A stretch of DNA of 64,000 nucleotides, taken from assembly GCA_949126835.1 (NCBI GenBank), contig OX421506.1:31839378-31903377 (forward strand), read 5' to 3'. Numbering within the stretch: position 1 is the first letter of the stretch; each line of letters begins with the position of its first letter. Made by a program: the position numbers and the translations under genes. The DNA is from Anisus vortex. Lineage: Eukaryota > Mollusca > Gastropoda > Planorbidae. The notes under the pieces are model-generated. The model ran no database searches. It was given only the letters and a program-made list of their open reading frames with translations, and had not been told where the DNA came from. Shown piece by piece: positions 1-11,981 of this stretch.

Positions 1-514
1 TAAGAGGGTGTTTTTATTTTGATAGTAAATTTAAAGTATCAAATGCCCTTCAACCCCCCCCCCCCCCCCCCCAAGCCCACTTAGCTATATGACTAATTGA
101 AAATGTGTTAAATAAATATGTTTAGGATAATCTTGGGAAAAGTTTCATTAATTTTATAATTATTTCAGAGTAATAGTTGCCTTGCATGTATTATTATTAT
201 TATCAGCTGGTGCAAATGTATTAACTTTTTCAAGCTACACAATCCGCTTTCAACTCTACGTAATTGTAACTGTTAAAATGTATGATGTTTCCGTTTATAT
301 CTAATGATAATTTGTACATTTTCTTTTTTCTTTTATAGGTAAGTGCATCTCTTAGACAACAGTTGTGTATGTGTGTGTTGGGTACCAATAGTCAATGGGT
401 GGTGTATGTACCAACATACTCTTAAGGGTAATACAAGTGCAAGCGCCCTCTGGTTCTAAATATGGGATTAATGTGCTTTGTATCAGATCTAAAGGTAAGA
501 GACTCACTTTATAT
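1..514. other. Non-coding, no gene seen
   Basis: AT-rich sequence with a run of about 19 C at 54-72 and a short GT-rich patch near 365-380. Short open frames here lack coding character or a recognisable domain. Confidence 0.6.
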
Positions 515-838
515 CAGGGGTATCAAACTCGAATGAAGGCGTGTGCCATTTTATCACTTAAGAGATGTGTCAAGAGCCGCACCCCCCTCCCCCCTCACAC
601 CAACAACCCGACCCTGGTAAAAAAAACAACAACCTTTTTATACATCCTAACTTATTGTACTACTTATCACTAGTAATAGATATGTAACGTATATAAAACT
701 AACAATACAATTTAATGCGAATCTGTATAGCTGTCTGAATTTCACGAATAGTACATTTTTTGTAAGCTTACTGGCGGCCCCAAAAAATCCACTTGGTGGG
801 CCGCATGCGGCCCGGGGGCCACGTGTTTGAGACCCCTG
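515..838. mobile_element. Non-autonomous hAT-type DNA transposon
   Basis: The element begins CAGGGGTATCAAACTC and ends with the near-complement GTGTTTGAGACCCCTG, giving terminal inverted repeats of about 14-16 bp. It is flanked by ctttatat (507-514) and ctttagat (839-846), an 8-bp target duplication with one mismatch. CAGGGGT-type termini and 8-bp duplications are typical of the hAT superfamily. The interior is about 320 bp with no transposase, so it would have been mobilised in trans. The GC-rich 3' end (ggcccgggggcc) is like many animal non-autonomous hAT elements. Confidence 0.75.
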
Positions 839-1685
839 CTTTAGATATTCAAGAAAAAAACAGGTTTGGTGTTGGGGCGCTTCTGTCTTAGAAGGAAGAG
901 AAAGCCCGATTGTCCAAGCTAAACCGCATGCTCTTCACAACAGTATGCACGCCAGTTTAACACTGTGTTGGCCACGCATTCCTACTTGTGTGCCAACTGG
1001 TAAGCATTGCTCCCCCAGACACTCGATGTTTTTTAATAGTTATTTTTTATATGTTTCATAACCAACTGATATATTTTGGCATTGTGTTAGACACACAATC
1101 AATCAGCCCTTTTTGTGAGACCATGTAAAACCTGACCCAAATCCATGTTATTATAGACTAGCAGAAGTATTCACGAAAAACGTTTTCTCTTTTCTTTCTT
1201 TCTTCTGCATAACATTTCATTCTTCCCCACCCGTGGCGATGGCAGGGCGCCCAACTATGTATGAGCTCTGTTGGGGGATCTGGTTGGGGAGTGAGTTGTT
1301 TTTTTTTTTAACCATATGTTGCAGGAGAAAACAGACGAAAAAGGAAACTCAAACAGGTGAATCTTAAAAAAAAAAAGTTTTATTGTTGGGGCGACCACGC
1401 CACCTGTTTCACAGGGCGCGCACACACGCGCCTCCCCCCCCCCCGCCCCTATCCTATCTTGCTCTGCCCCGCGCATCTAAAAGAAAACACTTTGTGTCTG
1501 CGCATTCGGAAGTACAATGTCTATCCGTTTGTCCGTTTCTTTGTAGCTTCCCCCCCCCCCCTCTCCATCTTTCCGACGTAATTAAATCTAATCTTTTGCA
1601 CCAGACTCTACTCTGTAAAGTTTCGCGATCAATAAAACCAGACAGTAATTTTTATCAAAATAATATAATCTCTCTTTACTGATAC
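839..1685. other. Non-coding, no gene seen
   Basis: Unique-looking sequence with short homopolymers, including C runs near 1434-1444 and 1551-1561. A short stretch near 955-990 weakly resembles the SINE core (tgttggccac). Nothing else is recognisable. Confidence 0.5.
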
Positions 1686-2240
1686 AGTTGTCTCCCTTGC
1701 TGACCATGAAATTATTTTTCATTGCCTGGACATGAAATTGTCTTCCTCTAGCTGGCCATGAAATCATCTCCCCTTACTGTTCATGAAATTATCTCCCCTT
1801 ACTGTTAATGACGTTATCTCCCCTTGCTGATCGTGAGATTATCTCCCTTGCTGGTCATGAGATTATTTCCCTTGCTGGTCATGAGATTATCTCCCTTGCT
1901 GGTCATGAGATTATCTCCCTTGCTGGTCATGAGATTATTTCCATTGTTGGTCATGAGATTATCTCTCTTGCTGGTCATGATATTATGTCCATTGCTGGGC
2001 ATGAGATTATTTCCCTTGCTGGTTATGAGATTATCTCCCTTGCTGGTCATGATATTATCTCCTTTTTTGGCCATGAAATTATCTCCTCCTGCTCTTCACG
2101 AAATTATTTCTTCTTGCTGGTCATAATATTACCTCCCTTTCTGGACATGCAATCACCTCCCTTTTCTGATAATGAAACTATCCTCCTTTCTGGACATCGC
2201 CACTTGATGGCCACGAAATTATCTCCCCATTTATTTCTCT
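1686..2240. repeat. 24-bp minisatellite
   Basis: About 22 tandem units of 24 bp, each containing the core tggtcatgagattatctccc with variations. The centre (about 1830-2070) is nearly homogeneous and the edges are diverged. Because 24 is a multiple of three, all frames stay open and repetitive pseudo-proteins (for example repeats of GHEIISLA on the + strand) can be read on both strands. These are by-products of the repeat. Confidence 0.9.
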
Positions 2241-2912
2241 TCTGCTGGCCATTTTTCTTTCTATATTCAAATCTTCCGTTCCCGCGCCAACAATCTTCGT
2301 AGTCGAGATGCTATAGAATCATTTCTCTGGAGCCATTCCCAGAAATGTAGAAGACCACCACCAGTTATCGGTCACCCTTCTGCAATGAAAGGGACGTAAC
2401 TTCCATACCTCTGCACTACCTTCTTGCCCCACCCCCCACTTCTTCACCCCCACTCTTCAATGCATTTTCTTGCATACCCCAAAAACCATTATGACTTTCT
2501 TTTGACTCAAGTGGTAAGACCTTTTTTTCATAAAAGTGAAAGGGCCCACCCACCGTATTTCGTCGTATTTTTAGTCCCCTTGATATTTTGATTTCTTCTA
2601 TCTCGTTCCTTCTTTTTTTATTTTTCTAGCCCTCGCTCTCGCCTCACTCCATCTCTGGATCTCTTCGTTTTTTTTCTTTTGTTTGTTCCTCCTAGAGTAA
2701 ACGTCATTTGAGGTTATATCAGCGGAGTGTTAGGTTACGTGGAGAAAAAAAATGGCACCCATCCCTCATACCCTCCCTTTCCCAACCGCCACCCCACGGC
2801 GCATCGCGACCTATATGTCAGGACATTCTATGTATTTTATGTAGACATATATAAATTAAGTAGGTATAGAGATGGAGAAGACGTTGGAAGAGGCTGATAT
2901 AGAAGAGGGAAT
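2241..2912. other. Non-coding, no gene seen
   Basis: Pyrimidine-rich unique sequence. No conserved open frame, tRNA or transposon terminus was recognised. Confidence 0.5.
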
Positions 2913-3405
2913 AAGGCAGAGGAGAGAGAGAGAGAGAGAAACGTAGAAGGAGAGATGAGAGAGAAACAGAAGACGGCGATAGGAGAAATAACGCGAAAAG
3001 AGAAGAGAGAAAGAGAAAGAAAGAGAAAGAAAGATAAAAGAAAAAAGAGAAGAGAGAAAGATAAAGAGAAGAGAGAAAATAAGAGAAAAGACAAAGAGAA
3101 GAGAGAAAGAAAAGAGAGAGAAAAGGAGACGAGAGAAAAGAATAGAAAAGACAAGGAGAAGAGAGAAAGAGAAGAGAGAAAGATAAAGAGAAGAGAGAAA
3201 AAATAGAAAAGACAAAGAGAAGAGAGAAAGAGAAGAGAACAATTGAAAGAAAAGAGATGAAAAAAAAAGAGGAGAGAGAAATAGTAAAAGAAAGAGAATA
3301 GAGTAAGATGAAGAAATAAAGAGTACTTAGAAATAGAGAAAGAAGAGAGAATAGATAAAAGAGGGAAAGGAGACATAAGAGAGAGAGAGAGAGAGAAAAC
3401 AGATG
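2913..3405. repeat. Polypurine (GA-rich) low-complexity block
   Basis: About 490 nt of almost uninterrupted A and G on the + strand, built from GAGA, GAAAGA and AGAGAAA motifs, with only scattered pyrimidines. Long open frames on both strands (Lys/Arg/Glu-rich on +, Ser/Leu/Phe-rich on -) result from composition. Long mirror-symmetric polypurine tracts can form triplex DNA. Confidence 0.9.
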
Positions 3406-3695
3406 TAGAATACGGTTATAGCAAAACAAACATTACGTACTGCAGGTTCCAACATCTTCAACATTAAAGTTTACCTCCAATTCTACCACTCCAAGAAAAA
3501 AAAAAAGCTCGCGTTCTACAAATGCAAATATATTTTTTTTTGCGTGGCGTAATAATTGTGACGAGAGGAGGAGGAAGGGGGGGGGGGGAGGAGCAAGCAG
3601 AAACGTCCTTGACTGAAACTGAAACAGAGTTTTGCAAACAAAAAAAAAAGCAGACAAAAAAAATACAAAAATAATTTCGTCTTACACCTTCGCAT

Positions 3696-3935
3696 CTTAT
3701 ATAATATTAAAGACGCTCCTTCTATAAACAAGATTACTTGCGTCCTACTCACATCCGTGGTTTGAGTCTAGTACTGCACTTCTAAGTGTTTTTACATGAT
3801 ATCAAGTTGCTGGTTTTCCATGGTTTGTTCAGGCAACCCATTTCATGCCCGGATTCCACTCGGTAAAGAAAGAATACTTATATGCATCTGTTCTCGCATA
3901 AGGGATAAGGAAAGTGTATTTATCCTTATGTTCAA
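3696..3935 (-). mobile_element. 5'-truncated LINE, 3' end
   Basis: A diverged copy of the LINE 3' terminus that recurs across the window. On the - strand it reads from the reverse-transcriptase C-terminal segment (the tgcgagaaca, gaatccgggcatg and cctgaacaaacc blocks) into the terminal gcaagta / aggagcgtct block. The better preserved copy at 32,443-32,750 shows the protein context. Only the 3' few hundred bases remain, as is usual for truncated non-LTR insertions. Confidence 0.7.
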
Positions 3936-5923
3936 TGGGACATAACTATATACCTTGGAGATTTTGGTTGATCTAGAATATGGGGGAGAGGGGTAGCTTG
4001 TGTCGAGCTCATCACGTGACCTTATTCATCCACTTTTTGCGCAAGTTATTTTACTGGCCAATGATCGTCCAGACCCATGAGACACCCGATCATCCCGCTG
4101 AGCGCCATCTTTAAAAAAAAAAGTCCAACACGTAATAAGAATCGGCAGTTATTTTTACTCAACCTTCACTTCTGCGAACTGGCACAGCCAACTTTTTTTT
4201 TCATCGGCTTTGTTTTTTTACTGAATAGAAGCAGACGTGTAAATAAAATGAGACGGCGGTGAATAAAATATAAACCTTTAACCCAATAACAGATCTTCAA
4301 GATGCGGGAAATAAACCCCAGTGTATGGATTTGATATTTATCACCAAAATGGCGGCTTTTTTTACGACCTCTGGCGATGACGCTTTCCCGCCAAATTTCT
4401 AAACGCCTTGGTAAATTTTTATTTGTTATGTTTTATTATTCTGTGTTTTTTTTTTTAATTCATATAGATACAGATCTATTTTTTTCAAAATCTTCTTTCT
4501 TTGTTTTTTTTTCTTTCTACGACTAAGAATTGCCTCCCCTTTTCCCTCAATAATTCATTTACCGAAATTTGTGCGAGGGTTTTGGTTCTTGATTTAGTGT
4601 CCCAGTTCCAAGACATCCATTTTTAGTTAGGCTATTAAATTATTTTGGTTGTTGTTGCTTTTGCTCGCTTTTTATTTGTAACCGTGAATGCCACTAGGAA
4701 TAGACATTTTGACGTCTGGAAGACAAAACGCAAAAAACCCTCAAGGAAATCAAAGAAGAAGAAAATAAGAGTCTGAACAACCTTGACCTTTTGATGGCTG
4801 AAATAGTACTGTAATTATACCGCTTGTATTGGTTGTCAATTTTGTGTTGTTTCGTTCGCTGTTGAAGTTGCCTGGAGATGATGGGGGGGGGGGGGGGGGG
4901 AGGGGGGCGCTTGTGTTTGTGGTGCTGGTGGTACTTGTCAGACGATGCTACCGATAATAGAATAACAACGGTGGGTGTTGGGGGGGGGGGAGCAATAGGG
5001 CAAGAGGCGCCCCAGGGCGATTGGGCACCTTCTCCCCTTCCTTACCACTTGATTCTAAGCTTTTATCGGAGGGTTAAAAGGTTGGGGAGGTAAAGGGGGG
5101 GGGAGGGGTGAGTTACCTACCTGCACTTTTTGATATGAGACCCAAAGCTTTTAATGCGTAGTTTACCTGGGTTCGACCTATACCATTATATACCTGTTAC
5201 CATCTTGGAGATTTCGGCGCACCCCAACCTACTCACACCCCCTCTTTACCCTTATCTCCCTGCTTCTTATACATTGTCGGCGTTGCCATGGTGATGTCTG
5301 GGATTGTTTGTTTGTTTGTATGTGTGTATGTAGAAATGTCGGGAGTGTAAGTATAAAAATGGTTAGATAGCATTCTATTAGTTGGGAATGAGAAATAAAA
5401 GAGAGTCATGAACCGCGAGGATGGGGGCGAGGGGGCAAGAGGGAAGCTCATCAAACCTTTCACGTGGTCTCAAGTCTAAAGCGAGATTGTTTCCCTGTTT
5501 CAATCATACTCGCTGATCGCTCGCAACATTGACCATATGGCCATCCCTGCTTTCTCTTCGGCGCCCACCTATCGCCCCACCTCACTCCACGTGCCTTCCC
5601 TTTAGCCCTTTCTCCGCCCCCCCCCCTCCTTTTCAATATGAATCGGTTGGTAATCTGACGGGGCGCGGTGATCTGTTTACACACAAAACACCATCAAACC
5701 GGAAACACTTGACTTTCTCGTTGCTCGGGCGCCATCCACACTCAAAACTCACCCCACCGAACCTTCACGCCCCACACACCTCACTCTTTGTATACCTAAA
5801 ACGTTGCACCGGATCAATCACTTTCCACTCCCCCCACCCCCATCTCACGCCGGTATCTTTATGCTTGTGTCGATTGATTTTTTTTAAGTATTTTGGCCAC
5901 GTGACCAGTGGTTAATGCACGCC
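3936..5923. other. Non-coding with poly-G runs
   Basis: No gene recognised. Contains G runs near 4882-4900, 4980-4990 and 5095-5102, and an ATGGCGG motif near 4345. Short open frames in this interval are low complexity. Confidence 0.5.
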
Positions 5924-6058
5924 GTGATGTCACTTCCTGTCTCGATTTGAATCACTCTTCGTTCTAGTTTATAACACGTAGAAGAGAAGAAAAAAAAATA
6001 CGCGAGTAAATATAATAGCGCCAACTAAAATGGCGGATTCGACAGGAAGTGACATCAC
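5924..6058. repeat. Perfect 18-bp inverted repeat, MITE-like
   Basis: gtgatgtcacttcctgtc at 5924-5941 is exactly complementary to gacaggaagtgacatcac at 6041-6058, with 99 bp between. The size and symmetry suggest a miniature inverted-repeat element, but no clear target duplication is seen. Each arm carries an ETS-like GGAA core next to a CRE-like TGACATCA, and aaaatggcggattc lies just inside the right arm, so a regulatory role is an alternative. Confidence 0.6.
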
Positions 6059-6320
6059 ACCATTGTTTTGTTTTTTAAAAACTTCATTGCTTGCTTTCCC
6101 TTCCTTTTAACTGCATTTTTATTTTTCAAAAAATTAAGTTCCTCTGCCGCGTTATTTTTTGTGTAATGAATAATTATATGCTATGGGATTGAGAGAATAA
6201 ACTCATTCTTGATATATCGCTCTTTCGTTTGACCCTTACTGACCCTCACAATCTGCCACACAGTTTACTTACTTTCTTTATTATTACACGGCGTTTTCCC
6301 CCAAAGGCCGGATAGCGACC

Positions 6321-6585
6321 CAGTAAAAGTATCCCGTCGGGCCAAATTGATCCATAGGGCCGGTGGAGCAGCGTTCATTAGTTTCTGTGATCACGGCATA
6401 CTAGGGGATTCTGTGGCCAGTGCAATGCCCAGCCGCCTTTAATTTTACCCAAATCTAATGTCAGAGCTGGGTAGACTCAGGGACACAACCCATCAAACCC
6501 GGGAACAAATCCTAGCCTTCACCAGGATTGGAACCCAGGACCTTTGGTACGCTAGCCAAACACGCTGCCGCTCATCCATTGTGCA
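6321..6585 (-). mobile_element. tRNA-derived SINE
   Basis: Nearly full-length copy in reverse orientation. On the - strand a tRNA-like head is followed by the conserved core (ctgggcattgcactggccac) and a tail ending near ggatacttttactg. The tRNA-like end abuts a run of about 20 C at 6586-6605. Diverged relative to other copies. Confidence 0.85.
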
Positions 6586-6605
6586 CCCCCCCCCCCCCCC
6601 CCCCC

Positions 6606-8235
6606 GCGACGAAGTACCTTGCCACTAAAATCAAACTTACCGGAAACGCAAACATTTCCTTTGTTACCTATAACGACTAGTATAGTCGATAAATATGTTA
6701 ATGGGTGACCAAGATGAAGTACAAAAATATCAAGAAAAGACAAATTGGGAAACGCTTCCGTAAAATATTTTTAATAAATATCACCGTTAGATTTTAACAT
6801 TTAAAAGGAAACACAAAATAGATTTTTCAATATTTAGATCTAATTAGTTTAACATTGTGGAGAAAAGCTATTTGCATAAATTAGCGTTTTAACCTTAGTT
6901 CCGGGCCAAGATGTCAAATCGTCATGCTTAGAAGAATATTCAAATTTGTGACATCCGGCAAATGCCATCCTGGGTAATGATATTAAAACAAAATGTTACG
7001 ATATGGCATCTTAAGTGTTAATACAAATAAAAGATAAATAAAATTGTACACTTGATGTTTATTGGTGGACTGTTGGTCAAGGAATTGGATACTCGAGGTT
7101 TAATTTATCACTGTCGAGTTGTTTGTGTAGTTTGTTTCTTGAACCTGTGCGAGGCGAAGGCGAGGGGTCAGAAGTGCGGGTGACTTTATTTATTTGGAAT
7201 GCTCGAGACAAACGATAAAGCGATTCATAGATAAAGTGGGGTTATGTAGGTATGTTTGTATGTGTGTCTGTATTGAGGATGGTGGTGGTGTTTTTTCTTG
7301 GATTAGGAAAAATAGAATGAAGGAAATATTTTACAAATCAATTCCGTAATATTTGAAGACATTTGTATACTTCATATTAAAGATGAAACACACATACACC
7401 CAACATCCTCTCTCAGGCTCACTCCCACACACATTCATCCAAACACGTCCACACACACCTCCCCACACCTCCACACATGGAAAGAAATCCACAGAGAGAT
7501 AAAAATGCTGATAAATATCTCTTACCCCCCCCCCCCCTCCCGAGTAGACGGCATCGCGCGCGGCACATAAGCCAAGCTCACATATTCTTATTCTTACACA
7601 CACGTAGACCACTCGCGCTCACACTCACCACCCCCCCCACACACACACAAATACACACTGTCACACTCACACACAAAGATTCACACTCACGTTTAGGGGT
7701 TTCTTTATTAAACGCCCACGCACGCCTTGGTAAGACAAAAATTCACATAGACACAGGCGTATACAAAACAAAATAAAACTGTTGCGCATTTTCAGAATGA
7801 CAAAAAAAAAAAACAGAAACAAAGCTCAACCCTCTCCGACATAGCTTGCGTCCTGAAGTTTTCAGGCCTACGCTTCCAAGACAGGAGCGTATCCTTGAAA
7901 GAAAAGTAAAAACATAACGGATGAAAAATTCCGCGTTTAGTTGTGTTGAGGGGTGTGAATTGAGTTAAGGGGAGGGGGGGACTAGTGGGGGAACTATCCA
8001 AAGATATTTTCTTTCTACTCTGTCTCATAAAGTCAGTCAAAAATGTCTGCAATAAATTTGAACCAGACAAATGTGTTCAGTTGTTTTTTTTAAGTTGCTC
8101 TAAAGGTCTTCTTTTTTATTGCATTGCTTTTTTTTAAAAGTAAACCAGAACAGGTTTGTGAATATAGAGATCTATTATAAAAACCAGTTTTGTTCGACGT
8201 TACTGTAAGCATTTAAACAAAATCTTTACCGGTAA
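6606..8235. other. Non-coding, no gene seen
   Basis: AT-rich sequence with CA/CAC-rich patches (about 7390-7480 and 7600-7700) and C runs near 7526-7537. No recognisable gene or element termini. Confidence 0.5.
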
Positions 8236-8410
8236 TTATCTTGGCAAAACTAATTTGATTTTTTTTTTCAAGTTTGGGCAAGTTTGGCAATTTTCTAAAA
8301 TGGGGAAAACAAATGTAAAAAAAAAATATAGTAGTCAATAACAATGCAACGAAATTAAAGAATTTATAACCTTTTTTTCTAAATTATTTATTTCTTAAAT
8401 AGTGCTTGTA

Positions 8411-8646
8411 GGGCACATTGGGCAGCGCGATCGGCTGATGTACCGAAGGTCCTAGGTTCGAATCCTAGTGAAGGCTAGGATTTGTTCTTGGGTCTGGAGG
8501 TAGTCCATTAGTCTACCCAAAGTCTGATGGGTACCTAACACTAGTTAGGGTAAACTAAAGGCGGCTGGGCATTGTGCTGGCCACACAATCACTGACCGGC
8601 CCCATGGATTAATTTGGCCCCGACGGGATACTTTACTTCACTTTAA
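8411..8646 (+). mobile_element. tRNA-derived SINE (in duplicated segment)
   Basis: Begins gggcacattgggcagcgcga and contains a B-box-like ggttcgaatcc. The core (ggctgggcattgtgctggcc) follows, then the tail gggatactttactt. The A box is degraded. The same insertion is present in copy 2, so it pre-dates the duplication or the divergence of the haplotypes. Confidence 0.85.
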
Positions 8647-8666
8647 CTAATAAGTACTCACATAAA

Positions 8667-8800
8667 ACCACGAACATATATTAAATTGTGACTCCATATA
8701 GATCTATATACTGAACATATATTACATTGTGACTCCATATAGATCTATATACTGAACATATATTAAATTGTGACTCCATATATATCTATATACTTAATAT
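8667..8800. repeat. 41-bp AT-rich minisatellite, 3 units
   Basis: Three units of 41 bp starting gaacatatatta and containing the palindrome-like atagatctat. The matching array in copy 2 has 8 units. Confidence 0.9.
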
Positions 8801-11000
8801 ATTCTTCCAGAAACCATTAGAAAATTTAAACATGCCGGTGAAAATCGGTTTGAAATTGTTTTTATAAAGTCAGTGAAAAGTTATAGAGATAGGAAGAGAA
8901 GAACATGACATGAAAAATACGAAATGAGCGAGACAGTGAGCGAGAGAGACAAAGACCTATCTACTAGCCCAGGGCAGGCGGTGTCTTGATAAACCTCCAG
9001 AGTTCTGGAATCTGGATGGACTTAACTCTTGGAGGAACTCTAATACCATTGGGATTGACCGATAAGAAAGTTGTAAAAAAAAAAAAGGATACGAAACGAA
9101 ATAAAAGAGTGGGACCGGGGGGTGGGGGGGGGGGGGGGGGGGGGAGATAACGATTTTTTTTACCATCTTACTAAAACCCACGAAACGGGTGTCTGGCTTG
9201 GGCGTTGTGCTTTTGTTAAGAGGCGCGACACGTTATCTCCGTGAGTATTTACTCTGCACGTGAGAGGGTGAATGGAGTTAATGTATTAGCCTGGAGGGAG
9301 GAGATCGATCCACGGACTTCTTCCTGTGTGTCCGAGACTGACCACACCAGGGTAGTTTTCCCTCCGAACATTCACAAATTTTAAAACTCAAGGTCAAATA
9401 AAAAAAAAAAGTAAAATTCAAATACGAGTTGTCTTACTTATTTAGAATTCTGACTTTTCAAATGATTTTGCGTATTTTCCTTCCAATGTTTTACTTATGC
9501 ATTGTTCTATTGTTCTATACAGAGACTAAAATAAGATGGACCGATTGCTCTATTTTGAGAGCTTATAAAATATGTTCTTTTTTTTTATCCGTGAGCAACT
9601 AATAAGACTGTGTTGAATGACTTCTAGACTCTACGATTGCATTAAAGGTTTCCGATCATTGATTTATAAAAAGAATGGATTAGGCACGGAAGTAGCATTC
9701 TTGAAGACAAAATAAATAGGCTTTCACGTGACTTTTACTAATCTATGACATTATATTTCCTAAACACTGACCTGTAAATACATTTCAAGTGACTTAGACT
9801 TCCTTTTTTATCATATGGATTTGTTCTAATTATAAGTGGTTCATTCCTGTATCTCGCGTCTGTAAGATAAGTGAATAGTGGGGAAAGGGGAATTCATATT
9901 GGCTTTAATTTGCGCATACACATTTAATATGGAGGCGCTATTCATTCTTTTTATCGATCAGTGTTTCCGACGCATGCAACCTTCGAGCTTAATCTTAACT
10001 TTCCATTGAGTTTCTGGTGCGCATTAAAGAGTCGCATAGAAAAAAAATAAGAAAAACTGATGCGCATTTGTTTCCGTACATTCGTGATTCACGGAGTTTT
10101 GGGGGTCTAGAGTCTAGGTGAGTCTTCTTCTTCCTATTTTTTTTATATTTTTTTTTTATAATCTTGTCTAAATGTTGGGTATCTAATCGCCACTTCACAA
10201 TATTCACCTCCCGACTGATGAGTTTCCCACTCGCAAGGCAGTAATGATAAGATAACACACGCGACTTCTGGAACTCATCTTTCAAGTAGTAGTGAAGGGG
10301 AAGAGATTTGAGTCCCCAGAGGGCCCACACGTCTCCCCCCGCCCCCCCCCCCCCTCGCGCTTAACCCCATCAACCACCACCGCTAATCCTCTCCTATCCG
10401 CCCCCAGCGAGCCCCCGGCCCCCCTAGTAGATATTTATATTATTATGACTATTCCGATAAACCCACGAGGTTTATCTATCTCTGCGTGTCGTCCCCGCAA
10501 AAAAAAAAAAATATATATCCCCGGACGAGCCCCCCGCAAAAAAAAAAAATATATATCCCCGGACGAGCCCCCCACATCCCCGAGTCGTATCGTTTACTTA
10601 GCCGAGTGGTGCTGGCTAACTGGCAGCGTTTGGGGCTGGGGGTGGGGGTAGAGCGTAGGTGGTGGAAGAGGGTGGTGGGAACGGGGCGCCGGTGAATGAG
10701 ACAGACATAACCGAAAGCCCGACTGTGGGTGCAAAATTTGGTTGTTCTTTTTTCTTTATTTGCTTCATCTTCTCCAGTTTTTTTTCCAGATTGACATTAT
10801 AGTTGGACCTATGTTGCCCCCGTGTAGTCCTTCTCTCTATCTCTCTCTCTCTCTGTGTGTGTGTGTATGTCTGTGTGTTTGTTTGTTTCTTTGCTTCTAC
10901 TTCTACTTGTAGTGTCAGAAGTTGATAAAACTCGTCTTCCAGTAAAGTAGATGACATTTTGATTGTTTACATTGTCCGCATATAGACTTTGTTGATGTTT

Positions 11001-11200
11001 NNNNNNNNNNNNNNNNNNNNNNNNNNNNNNNNNNNNNNNNNNNNNNNNNNNNNNNNNNNNNNNNNNNNNNNNNNNNNNNNNNNNNNNNNNNNNNNNNNNN
11101 NNNNNNNNNNNNNNNNNNNNNNNNNNNNNNNNNNNNNNNNNNNNNNNNNNNNNNNNNNNNNNNNNNNNNNNNNNNNNNNNNNNNNNNNNNNNNNNNNNNN
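11001..11200. other. Assembly gap (200 N)
   Basis: Exactly 200 N, a round-number placeholder. The flanks are two copies of the same segment. Confidence 0.99.
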
Positions 11201-11380
11201 TTATCTTGGCAAAACTAATTTGATTTTTTTGTTTCAAGTTTGGGCAAGTTTGGCAATTTTCTAAAATGGGGAAAACAAATGTAAAAAAAAATAATTTTGT
11301 AGTCAATAACAATGCAATGAAATTAAAGAATTTACAACTTTTTTTTGTCTAAATTATTTATTTCTTAAATAGAGCTTGTA

Positions 11381-11616
11381 GGGCACATTTGGGCAGCGCG
11401 ATCGGCTGATGTACCGAAGGTCCTAGGTTCGAATCCTAGTGAAGGCTAGGATTTGTTCTTGGATCTGGAGGGTGTCCATTAGTCTACTCAAAGTCTGACG
11501 GGTACCTGACATTAGTTAGGGTAAAGTAAGGCGGATGGGCATTGTGCTGGCCACACAATCACTGACCGACCCCATGGATTAATTTGGCCCGACGGGATAC
11601 TTTACTTCCCTTTAAC
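11381..11616 (+). mobile_element. tRNA-derived SINE (copy 2 of the same insertion)
   Basis: Counterpart of the SINE at 8411-8646, with the same flanks and few substitutions. Contains the B-box-like ggttcgaatcc and the tail gggatactttactt. Confidence 0.85.
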
Positions 11617-11651
11617 TAATAAGTAGGCCTAGCCTACTCACATAAAACCAC

Positions 11652-11981
11652 GAACATATATTAAATTGTGACTCCATATATATCTATATACTGAACATAT
11701 ATTAAATTGTGACTCCATATAGATCTATATACTGAACATGTATTAAATTGTGACTCCATATAGATCTATATACTGAACATATATAAATTGTGAATCCATA
11801 TAGATCTATATACTGAACATATATTAAATTGTGACTCCATATAGATCTATATACTGAACATATATTAAATTGTGACTCCATATAGATCTATATACTGAAC
11901 ATATATTACATTGTGACTCCATATAGATCTATATACTGAACATATATTACATTGTGACTCCATATAGATCTATATACTTAA
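11652..11981. repeat. 41-bp AT-rich minisatellite, 8 units
   Basis: Eight tandem units of 41 bp, each starting gaacat and ending ctatatact. One unit has a one-base deletion and a t-to-a change. Copy-number difference from the left array (3 units) accounts for most of the length difference between the two segments. Confidence 0.9.

Larger units (their letters stand above)
8236..11000. repeat. Duplicated segment, copy 1 (left of gap)
   Basis: Sequence from ttatcttggcaaaactaatt (8236) up to the gap edge recurs in the same order and orientation at 11,201-14,123. Identity is high, with scattered substitutions, homopolymer-length differences and repeat-number differences. Copy 1 ends exactly at the run of N and copy 2 begins exactly after it. 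This pattern fits two overlapping contigs (probably two haplotypes) placed side by side better than an old tandem duplication. Confidence 0.85.

Noticed and set aside
1808..2302. Long open frame with repeated GHEIISLA peptide
   Set aside because: It is produced by the 24-bp minisatellite; the same region is open on the other strand, and flanks lack coding character.
2818..3429. 203-codon open frame on the - strand
   Set aside because: Ser/Leu/Phe-only composition dictated by the polypurine tract on the other strand.
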